Shown here: one piece after another, positions 26,979-35,585 of the stretch
Layout: every line of letters begins with the position of its first letter
How positions within the stretch are numbered: the first letter of the stretch is position 1
Assembly: GCF_030158565.1 (NCBI RefSeq)
Contig: NZ_JAOASQ010000002.1
Location: forward strand, 1-64,000
Length of the DNA stretch: 64,000 bases
Direction: 5' to 3'
From: Limnohabitans sp.
Lineage (GTDB): Bacteria > Pseudomonadota > Gammaproteobacteria > Burkholderiales > Burkholderiaceae_C
Program-made: the position numbers and the translations under genes
Notes under the pieces: model-generated
What the model was told of the DNA's origin: nothing
Database searches by the model: none
The model's input: the letters and a program-made list of their open reading frames with translations, nothing else

Positions 26979-27919
26979 GGTGGGGTCACACCAGCGGCCT
27001 TGAGCACTTCACTGAACTGCGCCGGGGTGTTTGCCAACGGCTCAAACCCGAATGCGGTCAGTCGGGCCTGGATGTCAGGTTGATTCGTGGTGTCACGCAG
27101 CGCAGACACCAGTGTGTTTTGCACATCTGCGGGTAGGCGTGCTGGTGCATAGATGCCAATCCAGCTGTCAACGTCAAAACCCTGGAATCCCTGCTCAGAG
27201 AAAGTCGATACTTGCGGCATGACCGATACACGGCGGCTACCGGCGACGGCAAGTACTTTCATCTTGCCTGCTTGAACATGGGTGCGGGCAGTGGAAGGGT
27301 TGGCCCAGGCAAAGTCGAGCAATTGCCCGAACAAATCCATGTGTGCCGCGGCTTCCGACTTGTAAGCCACATGCATCAGATCTGCACCCGACTGCCTTTT
27401 GAGTAATTCGCCAAAGAGATGGGCAGCCGAGCCATTGCCCCAAGTCCCGTAACTCAGGGGCTTGTTTTGCTTTCGTGCGTAGGCCACAAATTCACGCACA
27501 TCATTGAACGGCGCGTCTGCTCTGGCAATCAGCATCGGGCCGCCAGTGGCCAACATGGTCAGTGGTGTGAAGTCCTTGACCGGGTCATAAGGCAGCTTCA
27601 TCAAGATCGCATTGTTCACATGAGTCAGCGGCATCGTCATCATGAGGGTGTAGCCATCGGCGGCTGATTTGGCGACAAAATCAGCTGCGATGATCCCGCT
27701 GGCACCAGGCTTGGCATCGACCACAATGGGCTGCCCCCATCTTTGAGAAAGTTTCTCACCATAGGCTCTGGCCAATGTGTCGATAGGTCCGCCGCCTGTG
27801 CCAAATGGCACGATGCGTATTGGCCGACTGGGAAATTGAGGCCCGGATTGCGCCCAGGCTGCGGCAGAAACTCCGAGTGCAGGCAGATAAGTCAGTACAG
27901 TTCGGCGTAGCATGTTCAT
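26975..27919 (-). CDS. TctC/Bug-family receptor coupled to the Rieske oxygenase (copy 4)
   Basis: 314 residues with an exported N-terminus (MNMLRRTVLTYLPALGVSAAAWA). Family blocks: PSRPIRIVPFGTGGGPIDTLAR, KPGASGIIAADFVAK and VAYKSEAAAHMDLFGQ. The latter differs from the VPYKGG of the sugar-acid receptors here, suggesting another ligand class. CGGAGACAAACAC precedes the ATG at 27919. First gene of a receptor-oxygenase-ferredoxin operon, divergent from a LysR gene. Confidence 0.87.
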   Translation of the reverse strand: MNMLRRTVLTYLPALGVSAAAWAQSGPQFPSRPIRIVPFGTGGGPIDTLARAYGEKLSQRWGQPIVVDAKPGASGIIAADFVAKSAADGYTLMMTMPLTHVNNAILMKLPYDPVKDFTPLTMLATGGPMLIARADAPFNDVREFVAYARKQNKPLSYGTWGNGSAAHLFGELLKRQSGADLMHVAYKSEAAAHMDLFGQLLDFAWANPSTARTHVQAGKMKVLAVAGSRRVSVMPQVSTFSEQGFQGFDVDSWIGIYAPARLPADVQNTLVSALRDTTNQPDIQARLTAFGFEPLANTPAQFSEVLKAAGVTPP

Positions 27920-27938
27920 GTGTTTGTCTCCGAGGTTG

Positions 27939-27963
27939 TTGATTTATTTCAAGTATTCATCAA
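27939..27963. promoter_or_regulatory. candidate LysR box in divergent gap
   Basis: Inverted repeat TTGAT-N15-ATCAA containing the smaller repeat TTGATTTATTTCAA, in the 83-base gap between the receptor gene and the LysR gene. Position fits the usual T-N11-A type binding region of a LysR activator of the divergent operon. Confidence 0.4.
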
Positions 27964-28002
27964 ACATGCCCCCCACTGTTTGTCAAAGTTTCGATAAGTG
28001 AT

Positions 28003-28926
28003 ATGAACCGAAGTGATATTCGCGGCTTGGACATTCCCATGCTGCGCACATTTGAAGAGCTGATGCGGGAGCGCAGTGTCTCGCGTGCCGCTGCGCGACT
28101 TTTTCTAAGTCAATCCGCAGTCAGTGCATCACTGCAAAAGCTCAGAGACACATTTGATGATCCCTTGTTCAAGCGAACAGGACATGGCGTGGAGCCGACT
28201 GCCCGCGCACTTGCACTAGCGGGCCAAGTTGAACAAGTACTTGCCGACATCGCGGCTCTGCTTGACAAGGAACGCACCTTTGACCCACAAGCATCCAATC
28301 GAGTCTTTCGGATCACAGGGTCAGACTTTGCCAGCGGCAACGTACTTGCCTCGCTAGGGAAGAAGCTGTTGGCATCAGGTTCACGTGTTCGCTTGGTCTG
28401 GGAACCCCCAGGGACTTGGCCTTTGCAGCAGCGACTGGCAAATGGAGACCTTGATTTAGCTGTTGTAGCGCGCTTGCAATTGCCAGAAGAGCTGGAGTAC
28501 GAAGTCTTGTACAAGGACCACTATGTCCATGTCGTACGCCATGATCATCCAAGTGCAGGAAACCCTCTGACCCTGGACTCCTTTTGTGAGATTCCTCAAG
28601 TTTTTCTGGGGTACGGCATATCCAGCTTTGACGATCTGATCGATCAAACCTTGGCGAAAACGGGACGCCAAAGATTTGCACAGATGGCACTCAGCAGTTT
28701 TTCACAAATCATTCATCAACTCAGACATGGCGACCATGCTGCTGTGATCGGAAACCGGATCGCGCAGCAGCATAAAGAAGATCTCTGTATTCGCCCGCTA
28801 CCGTTTGAATTCCCGAATTACCATTCCCTGGTATGTTGGAGTGATCGGGCCAATCGCGATTCGGGCATCACATGGCTACGTGACCAGGTCTTGAATATTT
28901 TGAAAAGTTCCGAGCAGCATAAATAA
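28003..28926 (+). CDS. LysR-family transcriptional regulator
   Basis: 307 residues. N-terminal helix-turn-helix with LRTFEELMRERSVSRAAARL and FLSQSAVSASLQKLRDTF, followed by a substrate-binding domain. The order DIPMLRTFEEL and the FRITGSDF start of the sensor domain recall NodD/NahR-type regulators of aromatic catabolism. Divergent from the receptor-oxygenase-ferredoxin operon, so probably its activator, sensing the aromatic substrate. Codons look less GC-rich than in the flanking sugar-acid region. The following 178 bases (28927-29104) show no gene. Confidence 0.88.
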   Translation: MNRSDIRGLDIPMLRTFEELMRERSVSRAAARLFLSQSAVSASLQKLRDTFDDPLFKRTGHGVEPTARALALAGQVEQVLADIAALLDKERTFDPQASNRVFRITGSDFASGNVLASLGKKLLASGSRVRLVWEPPGTWPLQQRLANGDLDLAVVARLQLPEELEYEVLYKDHYVHVVRHDHPSAGNPLTLDSFCEIPQVFLGYGISSFDDLIDQTLAKTGRQRFAQMALSSFSQIIHQLRHGDHAAVIGNRIAQQHKEDLCIRPLPFEFPNYHSLVCWSDRANRDSGITWLRDQVLNILKSSEQHK

Positions 28927-29104
28927 ACGATGCGTGAAGCAGTTCAGTTTGCTACGTCATTCGCGTTATTCATTGCACGCTCACTGCAAAGAACACTGAT
29001 TTTCGATCAATCACAAATGGCTGCTTAGGGTCGATCAGAGACAGTCAAGGGGGTGAGCGATCAGGTCGGCCAATACCTGACACTGATCAGATCTTCAAAA
29101 CAGA

Positions 29105-29620
29105 TCAATGATTCAGCGTTGCAATTGGCGCTGCAGCATGCTCGACAATGAAATCAGCGATGCTGGTCATGTCGGACAAAGCCAAAACAGGCACGCCCAA
29201 TGGCGCTACCGGGTCGTCGCTCGCCATGGCGATGACGCCAGGCACTGTGGGCCACAGTGGCGGCTTGTTCAGCGCCGCACGCCAGACTTCCAGCTTGGGA
29301 AAATCACCTTGCTTGAACCCTTCAATCAGCACCAAATCACACGCCTGCAACTTGTCCAGTAATTGAGCCAGTGGCGGTTCAATGTCTTCGCTCAGTTCGT
29401 GCATCAAAACCCATCTGTGCCGCCCCATGAGCAGCACTTCCTGGCACCCTGTTTCACGCAGTCGGTAAGAGTCTTTGCCTGGCCGGTCAATGTCCAAATC
29501 TTTGTGGCTGTGCTTGATCACCGACACCACCAGCCCCCGGGCTTGCAACTCCGGAACCAAGTGTTCCAGCAAGGTGGTTTTGCCCATACCGGAATGCCCT
29601 GCAATGCCAAATACGCGCAT
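29105..29620 (-). CDS. mobB: molybdopterin-guanine dinucleotide biosynthesis protein MobB
   Basis: 171 residues. The N-terminal P-loop is GIAGHSGMGKTTLLEHL; VIKHSHKDLDIDRPGKDSYR and LVLIEGFK are MobB hallmarks. The protein is a GTP-binding adapter helping attach GMP to molybdopterin. The ATG at 29620 lies only one base after the TetR gene stop, so the two are co-transcribed. No mobA or other moa/moe genes are here; its presence beside a molybdoenzyme gene suggests cofactor supply on demand. Confidence 0.88.
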   Translation of the reverse strand: MRVFGIAGHSGMGKTTLLEHLVPELQARGLVVSVIKHSHKDLDIDRPGKDSYRLRETGCQEVLLMGRHRWVLMHELSEDIEPPLAQLLDKLQACDLVLIEGFKQGDFPKLEVWRAALNKPPLWPTVPGVIAMASDDPVAPLGVPVLALSDMTSIADFIVEHAAAPIATLNH

Positions 29621-29621
29621 T

Positions 29622-30209
29622 TCAACTCCGCTGGCCTGGCTGCATCGGCGCGTCTTGGTCCATGATTTTTTCACCCGCTTGTCGCACCGCCTTCAACAGT
29701 TCGCGCTGGATCTGCTCGCTGCGCATGGCGCGCGCAAGCATGACGGCGCCCACGTTCTGAGCCATGATGGCCCAAGCCGAATGGGCATCCCCTGTGAGGG
29801 CGGTCACATTGGCGTGAATGGCTTGAACGCCTTGTTCAAAAGCCAATTTGACTTCGTCATCTGCGCGGGCAACCTCTGGTGTCAAAGACGGTAAAGGACA
29901 ACCTGCACCTGCGTTACGCACATGCGCCAAGCTGAGGTAAGCCGCGAGGGCTCGTGCGACCTGCACTGGATCGCTTGAATCGACTGAGGCATACATGTCT
30001 GCGGTGCGCTTCAGTTCTGTTTGGATGATGTTGACGAACAGATCCGATTTGCCCTTGAAGTGCTTGTACACAGAGCCCGTGGTCACGCCCGCTGCAGCGG
30101 CCAGATCGGCCAAGCCACTGGCATTGAAACCGTTCTGTTTGGCATGCCGACCACTGGCATGGAGCAGTTTTTCTCTTGCTTGCTCTTTGTATTCAGCGTT
30201 GTAGCGCAT
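29622..30209 (-). CDS. TetR-family transcriptional regulator
   Basis: 195 residues. The N-terminal TetR helix-turn-helix contains NGFNASGLADLAAAAGVTTGSVYKHF with KGKSDLF following. The C-terminal domain has a conserved GCPLPSLTPEVAR segment with one cysteine, as in TetR proteins of the YxaF/LmrA-like group. Divergent from the molybdoenzyme gene across a 103-base gap with a promoter and inverted repeat, so probably its repressor as well as its own. mobB follows in the same unit. Confidence 0.87.
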   Translation of the reverse strand: MRYNAEYKEQAREKLLHASGRHAKQNGFNASGLADLAAAAGVTTGSVYKHFKGKSDLFVNIIQTELKRTADMYASVDSSDPVQVARALAAYLSLAHVRNAGAGCPLPSLTPEVARADDEVKLAFEQGVQAIHANVTALTGDAHSAWAIMAQNVGAVMLARAMRSEQIQRELLKAVRQAGEKIMDQDAPMQPGQRS

Positions 30210-30231
30210 AAGAAGTTTCTAAAAATCCGAG

Positions 30232-30269
30232 TTGACAGTGTTTGATGGCGTGACTTAGGATAACAGTCA
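30232..30269 (+). promoter_or_regulatory. promoter with overlapping inverted repeat before the molybdoenzyme gene
   Basis: TTGACA (30232-30237), 18 bases, then TAGGAT (30256-30261) form a sigma70-like promoter. The inverted repeat TGACT-N9-AGTCA (30251-30269) overlaps the -10 region, a place where a TetR dimer would block transcription. Confidence 0.5.
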
Positions 30270-30312
30270 TTACTCCATTAATCAACCGCTATTGATTCAG
30301 GAACACATCGCC

Positions 30313-32619
30313 ATGGAAACTGCTGAAACAGAAGGCTGGAAGAAATCCGCATGCATCATTTGCTCGATCAACTGCGGCTTGGAAATCAAGACGGAAAATG
30401 GGCGGATCACCAAGGTGAAGGGTGACAAGGACAACCCTGTCTCTCAAGGCTACATCTGCGAAAAATCGCAGCGGATGGACTTCTACCAAAACGGTGCTGA
30501 CCGCCTGGATTCGCCAAAACGCCGAAAGGCAGACGGCACCTACGAGAACATCGATTGGGACACGGCCATTCGCGAGATTGCCCAGAAGTTCAAGGCCATC
30601 CAGCAGCAGCATGGCGGTGACAGCATCCTTTACTACGGTGGCGGTAGCCAAGGCAATCATCTGGGTGGCACATATGCCGACAGCACCATCAAGGCGCTGG
30701 GTATTCAGTACCGTTCCAACGCACTTGCACAAGAAAAGACGGGGGAAGGCTGGGTGCAAGGCAAGATGGCCGGTGCCCCGGTGCATGGCGACTTTGAGCA
30801 CTGCGAGGTCGCCGTGTTTCTCGGCAAGAACCCATGGCAATCGCATGGCTTTGCCCGCACACGGGTCATTCTGCGTGAGATTCAAAACGATCCGAACCGC
30901 GCCATGATCGTGATCGACCCCAGACGCAGCGAGACAGCCAAAATGGCGGACTTCCACTTGGCCGTCAAGCCCGGAACAGATGCGTGGTGTCTGTCAGCCT
31001 TGTCGGCCATCCTGGTTCAAGAAAATTTGGTGGCCAAAGCCTGGCTGGATGAACACACCACCGGCTATGCAGCAGTGGAAGCCGCCATGAGAAAAATCAA
31101 CGTCGCAGAGTACGCGAAGATTTGCGGCGTGGATGAATCGTTGCTGCGGTCTGCTGCACGACGAATTGCCAGTGCCCAAAGCGTGTCCATGATTGAAGAC
31201 TTGGGTGTGCAAATGAGTTTGCATTCCACACTCAACAGTTACCTCAATCGCCTGGTCTGGCTGCTGACGGGCAATTATGCGAAGAAGGGGGCCAACAACG
31301 CGTTTGCGCCGCTCCTCAACCTCTCGAACTCCACACGCAGCGCATCCAAAAATTCGAACTCGGGCAAGTCCGCAGCACCCCGAAAGTGGACGCACAGCCC
31401 CGTCACCCATTCCAAGGTGATCATGGGATTGATTCCGTGCAACGTCATTCCAGACGAAATTTTGACGGAACACCCCAAGCGCTTTCGGGCGATGTTCATC
31501 GAAAGTGCCAACCCTGTGCACTCATTGGCGGACAGTCAGCGCATGCGCCAAGCACTGCGTGCATTGGATTGCAGCGTGGTGATCGATGTGGCCATGACAG
31601 AAACCGCGCGGCAAGCCGACTATGTTCTGCCCGCCAGCAGCCAATTTGAAAAGGCCGAGGCGACGTTTTTCAATTTGGAGTTTCCACGCAATGGATTCCA
31701 TTTGCGCCATCCTCATTTGCCGCCCAAGCCTGGCACGCTGACAGAGGCAGAAATCCATGCGCGATTGCTGGAGGCGATGGGCGAGTTGGACGAAACCAAC
31801 TACAGCTTTTTGCGCGGTGCAGCACGCCTGGGACGCACGGCGTTTGGCCTGGCCTTTGCTTGGAAATCGACGCGCGACAAAAAGGTCGCACGATATGCCC
31901 CTGTGGTGCTGTACCGCACTTTGGGGCCTAGCCTGCCCGCCAACTTGGCACCAGCGGCCACCCTGTGGGGCATCAGCCAGATATACGTCCGCACACAAGC
32001 AGCCGCTGCCAAGGGGGCTGGATTTGGCGGCCCGCCTTTGATCGCAGGCAATCGCTTGTTTGACGCCATCTTGAACAGCCCATCGGGCGTCATCTTTGGC
32101 GTGAGCCAATACAGCGACAGCTGGGACGCCGTGAAATTACCCGACCACAAAATCAATCTGAACATCCAGGAGATGCTGGACGAGTTGGCAACGATTGACA
32201 GCAAACTGCCACACCACAGACCAGACTACCCCTTCATCTTGTGCGCCGGTGAACGCCGGGCGGAGACAAGCCAAACAGCCATCCGAAATCCGGAATGGAT
32301 GAAGAAAGGCGACTTCAGCGTCATGCGCATTCACCCCGAAGACGCCGCCATGTTGGGATGCGCAGAGGGTGACTGGATCCAACTCAAAACGCCGCGTGGC
32401 AGCGCGAAAGCGCCCATTGAGTTGAGCGATGAATTACAGCGCGGCTATGTTTCCATGCCCAATGGACACGGCCTGGATTACCCCGGTGCCGATGGCATGT
32501 TGGCTCGCAGAGGGGTGTCCGTGAACGAACTCACCAACACCGCAGACCGCGACCCCTTTGCCGGAACGCCTTGGCACAAGTATGTGCCTGTTCATTTGGA
32601 ACGACTTGCTCAAATCTAG
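30313..32619 (+). CDS. molybdopterin-dependent oxidoreductase (formate dehydrogenase/thiosulfate reductase-like)
   Basis: 768 residues. N-terminal [4Fe-4S] site C14-x2-C17-x3-C21-x27-C49, then the molybdopterin oxidoreductase domain (WDTAIREIAQKF, YYGGGSQGNH, IVIDPRRSETAKMADF) and a C-terminal dinucleotide-binding domain (LCAGERRAETSQTAIRNPEWM, MRIHPEDAAMLG). No Tat signal, so cytoplasmic. It belongs to the large group of oxidoreductases close to formate dehydrogenase and thiosulfate/polysulfide reductase; the substrate is unknown. A broken ferredoxin gene follows 18 bases later, which would have been its electron partner. TetR/MobB are divergent. Confidence 0.85.
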   Translation: METAETEGWKKSACIICSINCGLEIKTENGRITKVKGDKDNPVSQGYICEKSQRMDFYQNGADRLDSPKRRKADGTYENIDWDTAIREIAQKFKAIQQQHGGDSILYYGGGSQGNHLGGTYADSTIKALGIQYRSNALAQEKTGEGWVQGKMAGAPVHGDFEHCEVAVFLGKNPWQSHGFARTRVILREIQNDPNRAMIVIDPRRSETAKMADFHLAVKPGTDAWCLSALSAILVQENLVAKAWLDEHTTGYAAVEAAMRKINVAEYAKICGVDESLLRSAARRIASAQSVSMIEDLGVQMSLHSTLNSYLNRLVWLLTGNYAKKGANNAFAPLLNLSNSTRSASKNSNSGKSAAPRKWTHSPVTHSKVIMGLIPCNVIPDEILTEHPKRFRAMFIESANPVHSLADSQRMRQALRALDCSVVIDVAMTETARQADYVLPASSQFEKAEATFFNLEFPRNGFHLRHPHLPPKPGTLTEAEIHARLLEAMGELDETNYSFLRGAARLGRTAFGLAFAWKSTRDKKVARYAPVVLYRTLGPSLPANLAPAATLWGISQIYVRTQAAAAKGAGFGGPPLIAGNRLFDAILNSPSGVIFGVSQYSDSWDAVKLPDHKINLNIQEMLDELATIDSKLPHHRPDYPFILCAGERRAETSQTAIRNPEWMKKGDFSVMRIHPEDAAMLGCAEGDWIQLKTPRGSAKAPIELSDELQRGYVSMPNGHGLDYPGADGMLARRGVSVNELTNTADRDPFAGTPWHKYVPVHLERLAQI

Positions 32620-32637
32620 GGCAGTGCCGGACAGGCC

Positions 32638-32886
32638 ATGACCCATGTTGTGACAGAGAGCTGCATCCAATGCAAACACACCGACTGTGTGGATGTTTGC
32701 CCAGTGGGTTGCTTTGTGTAAGGCCCCAATTTTTTGGCCATTGATCCTGACGAATGCATCGATTGCGCGGAGTGCATACCTGAATGCCCTGTCAATGCGA
32801 TCTATGCAGAGGAAGACCTTCCCGCTGACCAAGGGCACATGCCATTTCGCTTGGCGCTCTGCACGCGTGAATTCCCATTGGGGTTC
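32638..32886 (+). pseudogene. fdxA: broken FdxA-type 7Fe ferredoxin gene
   Basis: Starting at ATG 32638 the frame reads [20 protein letters not shown], then CPVGCFV followed by an in-frame TAA (32719-32721), and resumes [20 protein letters not shown] and [19 protein letters not shown]. Intact FdxA proteins have Arg-Glu at the Val-stop position, so a GAA to TAA change is the simplest cause. After about residue 66 similarity fades, and the C-terminal 40 residues are missing or scrambled against the chromate transporter gene. All cysteines needed for the [3Fe-4S] and [4Fe-4S] clusters remain on both sides of the stop. Directly downstream of the molybdoenzyme gene. A sequencing error at this one codon is possible. 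Confidence 0.75.
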
Positions 32887-32889
32887 ACA

Positions 32890-34233
32890 TCAATGCAGCG
32901 CCGCCAAGCCCCAGCCCATCACCAACCCCACCCCCGCACAAATCCCCAACACCTGCATCACGCTGCGCTGCTTGCCGATCAGCAGCCACGCCGCCAAAGC
33001 CGTGAGCGCCATGGCGCTGTAGTCGGGGCTTTGCGGCCAGCCTTGCGGCCACCAGGTGGCGTAGGCAAACACGCCGGCCAGGTGCAGCACCACGCCGATC
33101 ACTGCAGCGGTGATGGCTTGCAGGGGCCCAGCCAGGGTGGGCATGTGGCGCGTGGCTTCCACCAGCGGGCCACCTGCCAGGATGAAGACGAATGAGGGCA
33201 GGAAGGTGAACCAGGTCACCACACAGGCCGCTGCGATGCCGCCCAGCAAAGGGTTGCCCAAGAGGGCCTGGCTGTGCCCGCCGATGAAGCCCACAAAAGC
33301 CACCACAATGATCAGCGGCCCCGGTGTGGTCTCGCCCAAGGCCAGGCCGTCCATCATTTGCGTGGCCGTGAGCCAGCCATATTGCATGACGGCCGCTTGC
33401 GTCACAAAGGGCAGCACCGCATACGCACCACCAAAGGTCAGCAAGGCCGCTTGTGTGAAAAAGCCGCCCATCTGCGTGAGCGTGTGGGCGGTGCCCAGCA
33501 AGAGCGCGATGCCGCCCAGGCTCAGCGCCCACAGCCCTGCGCCCAGCATCAGGGCGCGCACTAAGCGTGCATGGCTGTAATGGGTGTGCGCGGGCTGCGG
33601 CGTGTCGTCGTCCAGCCAAGCGGGGGCGTCGGGTGCAGTGCTGCCTGCACCATGTGATGCCGCAGCCACGGGCCGATGGCGAGCCATGCCATAGCCCAAC
33701 AAGGCCGCCGCCAAGATGATCCACGGAAAGGACAAGCCCCATAGCGTGCCCAGCAGCGATGCCGCTGCCAGCGCCCACAGCCATGGGGCTTTGAGCGTGC
33801 GCTTGGCCATGCGGTGCACGGCTTGCAGCACCAGCGCGGTCACGGCGGGCTTGAGGCCCCACAGCAGCGCTTGGCCCCAGGGGTGTTGGCCCCACACGGT
33901 GTAAGCCCAGCTCAGGCCAATCAACAGCACCAGACTGGGCAGCACAAACAGGGCCCCGGCTGCGATGCCGCCGCGTGTGCCGTGCATCAGCCAGCCGGTG
34001 TAGGTGGCCAGTTGCTGCGCTTCGGGGCCGGGCAGCAGCATGCAGTAGTGCAGCGCGTGCAGGTAACGCTTTTCTGAAATCCAGCGGCGGCGTACCACCA
34101 GCTCTTCATGCATCAGCGCGATCTGGCCAGCTGGGCCGCCAAAGCTGACGCAGCCTAGCCAGAACCAGAATTTCAAAGCCTGCGCAAAGTTGACCGGGGC
34201 AGGGCGCTTGGCATGGTGGAGGGTGTCGCTCAT
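32890..34233 (-). CDS. chrA: chromate transporter ChrA (long, two-domain form)
   Basis: 447 residues with two repeated CHR domains. The first has [21 protein letters not shown] and [16 protein letters not shown]; the second has [20 protein letters not shown] and [21 protein letters not shown]. About 12 membrane spans are visible. ChrA exports chromate from the cytoplasm. The start overlaps the end of a small upstream gene in ATGA, so both are translated together. No ChrB is present. Confidence 0.94.
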   Translation of the reverse strand: MSDTLHHAKRPAPVNFAQALKFWFWLGCVSFGGPAGQIALMHEELVVRRRWISEKRYLHALHYCMLLPGPEAQQLATYTGWLMHGTRGGIAAGALFVLPSLVLLIGLSWAYTVWGQHPWGQALLWGLKPAVTALVLQAVHRMAKRTLKAPWLWALAAASLLGTLWGLSFPWIILAAALLGYGMARHRPVAAASHGAGSTAPDAPAWLDDDTPQPAHTHYSHARLVRALMLGAGLWALSLGGIALLLGTAHTLTQMGGFFTQAALLTFGGAYAVLPFVTQAAVMQYGWLTATQMMDGLALGETTPGPLIIVVAFVGFIGGHSQALLGNPLLGGIAAACVVTWFTFLPSFVFILAGGPLVEATRHMPTLAGPLQAITAAVIGVVLHLAGVFAYATWWPQGWPQSPDYSAMALTALAAWLLIGKQRSVMQVLGICAGVGLVMGWGLAALH

Positions 34234-34613
34234 GGCACGTTCGCGTGTTCTCGCAGCGCTTGGGCAAAGGCCGGTGTGCCGCTCAGGCTCAAGCTCAGTT
34301 CCACGCGATCGCCTGGGCTAGGTGCGGGACGGATGTCGAGCGTTTGTTGTGCCGCTTGCCACTGGGTTTGGGCGGGCGTGCTGTTCGGGCTGTTGGGGTG
34401 GTGCAGTTGTATTTGCAAATCAAAGTCCCAGTCCGCTCCTTCGTCCAGAGGGCCAGGGCCTTGCGGGCCAAAGCGGCTGGCCCAGGCCAGCAGCTGCGCC
34501 ACTTCGCGCAGCAAGGCCGCTGTGTGGCTGGCGGCGGGCTGGGCCAAGGCGTCCCAGCAGACCACGCCTTCGGTGTCTTCGCTGCAGTCGAATTCCAGAT
34601 ATTGCAATTCCAT
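34230..34613 (-). CDS. small hypothetical protein coupled to chrA
   Basis: 127 residues starting MELQYLEFDCSEDTEG; GGAAGAAAAGAACACG precedes the ATG at 34613. The sequence is acidic at the N-terminus with a helix SHTAALLREVAQLLAWAS, then a beta-rich half (DWDFDLQIQLHH). No known motif is recognised. It ends in a four-base overlap with chrA, which suggests a function linked to chromate export or its expression. Confidence 0.65.
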   Translation of the reverse strand: MELQYLEFDCSEDTEGVVCWDALAQPAASHTAALLREVAQLLAWASRFGPQGPGPLDEGADWDFDLQIQLHHPNSPNSTPAQTQWQAAQQTLDIRPAPSPGDRVELSLSLSGTPAFAQALREHANVP

Positions 34614-34730
34614 CGTGTTCTTTTCTTCCAGTCCGCTGATTGTCGCTGGGGGCTTGTGCTTGTCGCTTTGGATACAGGAATCGTCTGATTTGATGAAATC
34701 TTGAGCAAAAAACAGGGATTCAAGGGTTTT

Positions 34731-34740
34731 CTGTATACAG
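34731..34740. promoter_or_regulatory. candidate VanR-type GntR operator
   Basis: Perfect palindrome CTGTATACAG, 49 bases before the GntR gene. The core TGTATACA is the same as in operators known for VanR repressors of vanillate demethylase genes. A partial copy, GGATACAGG, lies at 34670-34678. Confidence 0.55.
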
Positions 34741-34789
34741 CCATGATGGTCTCGGTGGTTTAATCCATCGATCCCAAACACACCTGTTC

Positions 34790-35557
34790 ATGAGCACATC
34801 ACCCGTTCGCACTGTGGATTCTGACTTGGCCGAAGAGGGCGGCTCGCAAGCCGTCAAGGCTCAGCAGCGCCTGCGCGAATGGATCTTGGCGGGCGAATTG
34901 CCTTCGGGTGCCCGCATTGCCGAGCTGGCGCTGGTGGAGCGCCTGGGCATGTCGCGCACACCCATCCGCGCTGCGCTGATGCACCTCAAACAAGAAGGTT
35001 TGCTCGAGCCCCTGCCCGGTGGCGGCTATGCGGTGCGCACTTTCTCCGAGCGCGAAGTGGCCGACGCGATCGAGCTGCGCGGCACGCTCGAAGGCCTGGC
35101 CGCACGCTTGGCGGCCGAGCGCGGTGTGCGCGCTGCTTTGATCAGCCAAGCCCGCGCCTGCTTGGACCAGATCGATGCGGTGCTGCAAGCGTCAGCCCTC
35201 AATGACAACACTTTTTCGGCCTATGTGGATTTGAACGGCCAGTTCCACAAGCAGTTGTCCGAGATGGCCGACAGCGCCGTGCTGGCTCGCGAGATCGAAC
35301 GCGCATCGAGCTTGCCCTTTGCATCGGCATCAGGCTTCGTGGGCGTGCACGTGAACGACGCCCACGCCCGCGACACCTTGGTGGTGGCGCAGCACCAGCA
35401 TCGGCAGGTGCTGGACGCCATCGAGCGGCGCGAAGCCGGCCGCGCCGAGGCTCTCATGCGAGAGCATTCGCGCATTGCGCGGCAAAACATGCAGGTCGCC
35501 TTGCGCGACCCCGCCGCATCGGGCACGCCCGGTGTGCAACTCATCAGACCTTCCTGA
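34790..35557 (+). CDS. GntR-family (FCD) regulator, VanR-like
   Basis: 255 residues. Winged helix-turn-helix with SGARIAELALVERLGMSRTP and IRAALMHLKQEGLLE, and a C-terminal FCD ligand domain (VDLNGQFHKQLSEMADSA, AQHQHRQVLDAIERREAGRAEALMREH). It heads an operon leading to a branched-chain-type ABC importer, a VanA-type oxygenase and a ferredoxin, so vanillate or a related methoxybenzoate is the likely inducer. The preceding TGTATACA palindrome supports a VanR-type autorepressor. Confidence 0.85.
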   Translation: MSTSPVRTVDSDLAEEGGSQAVKAQQRLREWILAGELPSGARIAELALVERLGMSRTPIRAALMHLKQEGLLEPLPGGGYAVRTFSEREVADAIELRGTLEGLAARLAAERGVRAALISQARACLDQIDAVLQASALNDNTFSAYVDLNGQFHKQLSEMADSAVLAREIERASSLPFASASGFVGVHVNDAHARDTLVVAQHQHRQVLDAIERREAGRAEALMREHSRIARQNMQVALRDPAASGTPGVQLIRPS

Positions 35558-35585
35558 TTTCAGATTTTTAACGAGGAGACAGAGC

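Noticed and set aside
32719..32721. Recoded stop (special amino acid) in the ferredoxin
   Set aside because: TAA is not used for selenocysteine or pyrrolysine, no recoding element is seen and the C-terminus is also lost, so pseudogene is simpler.
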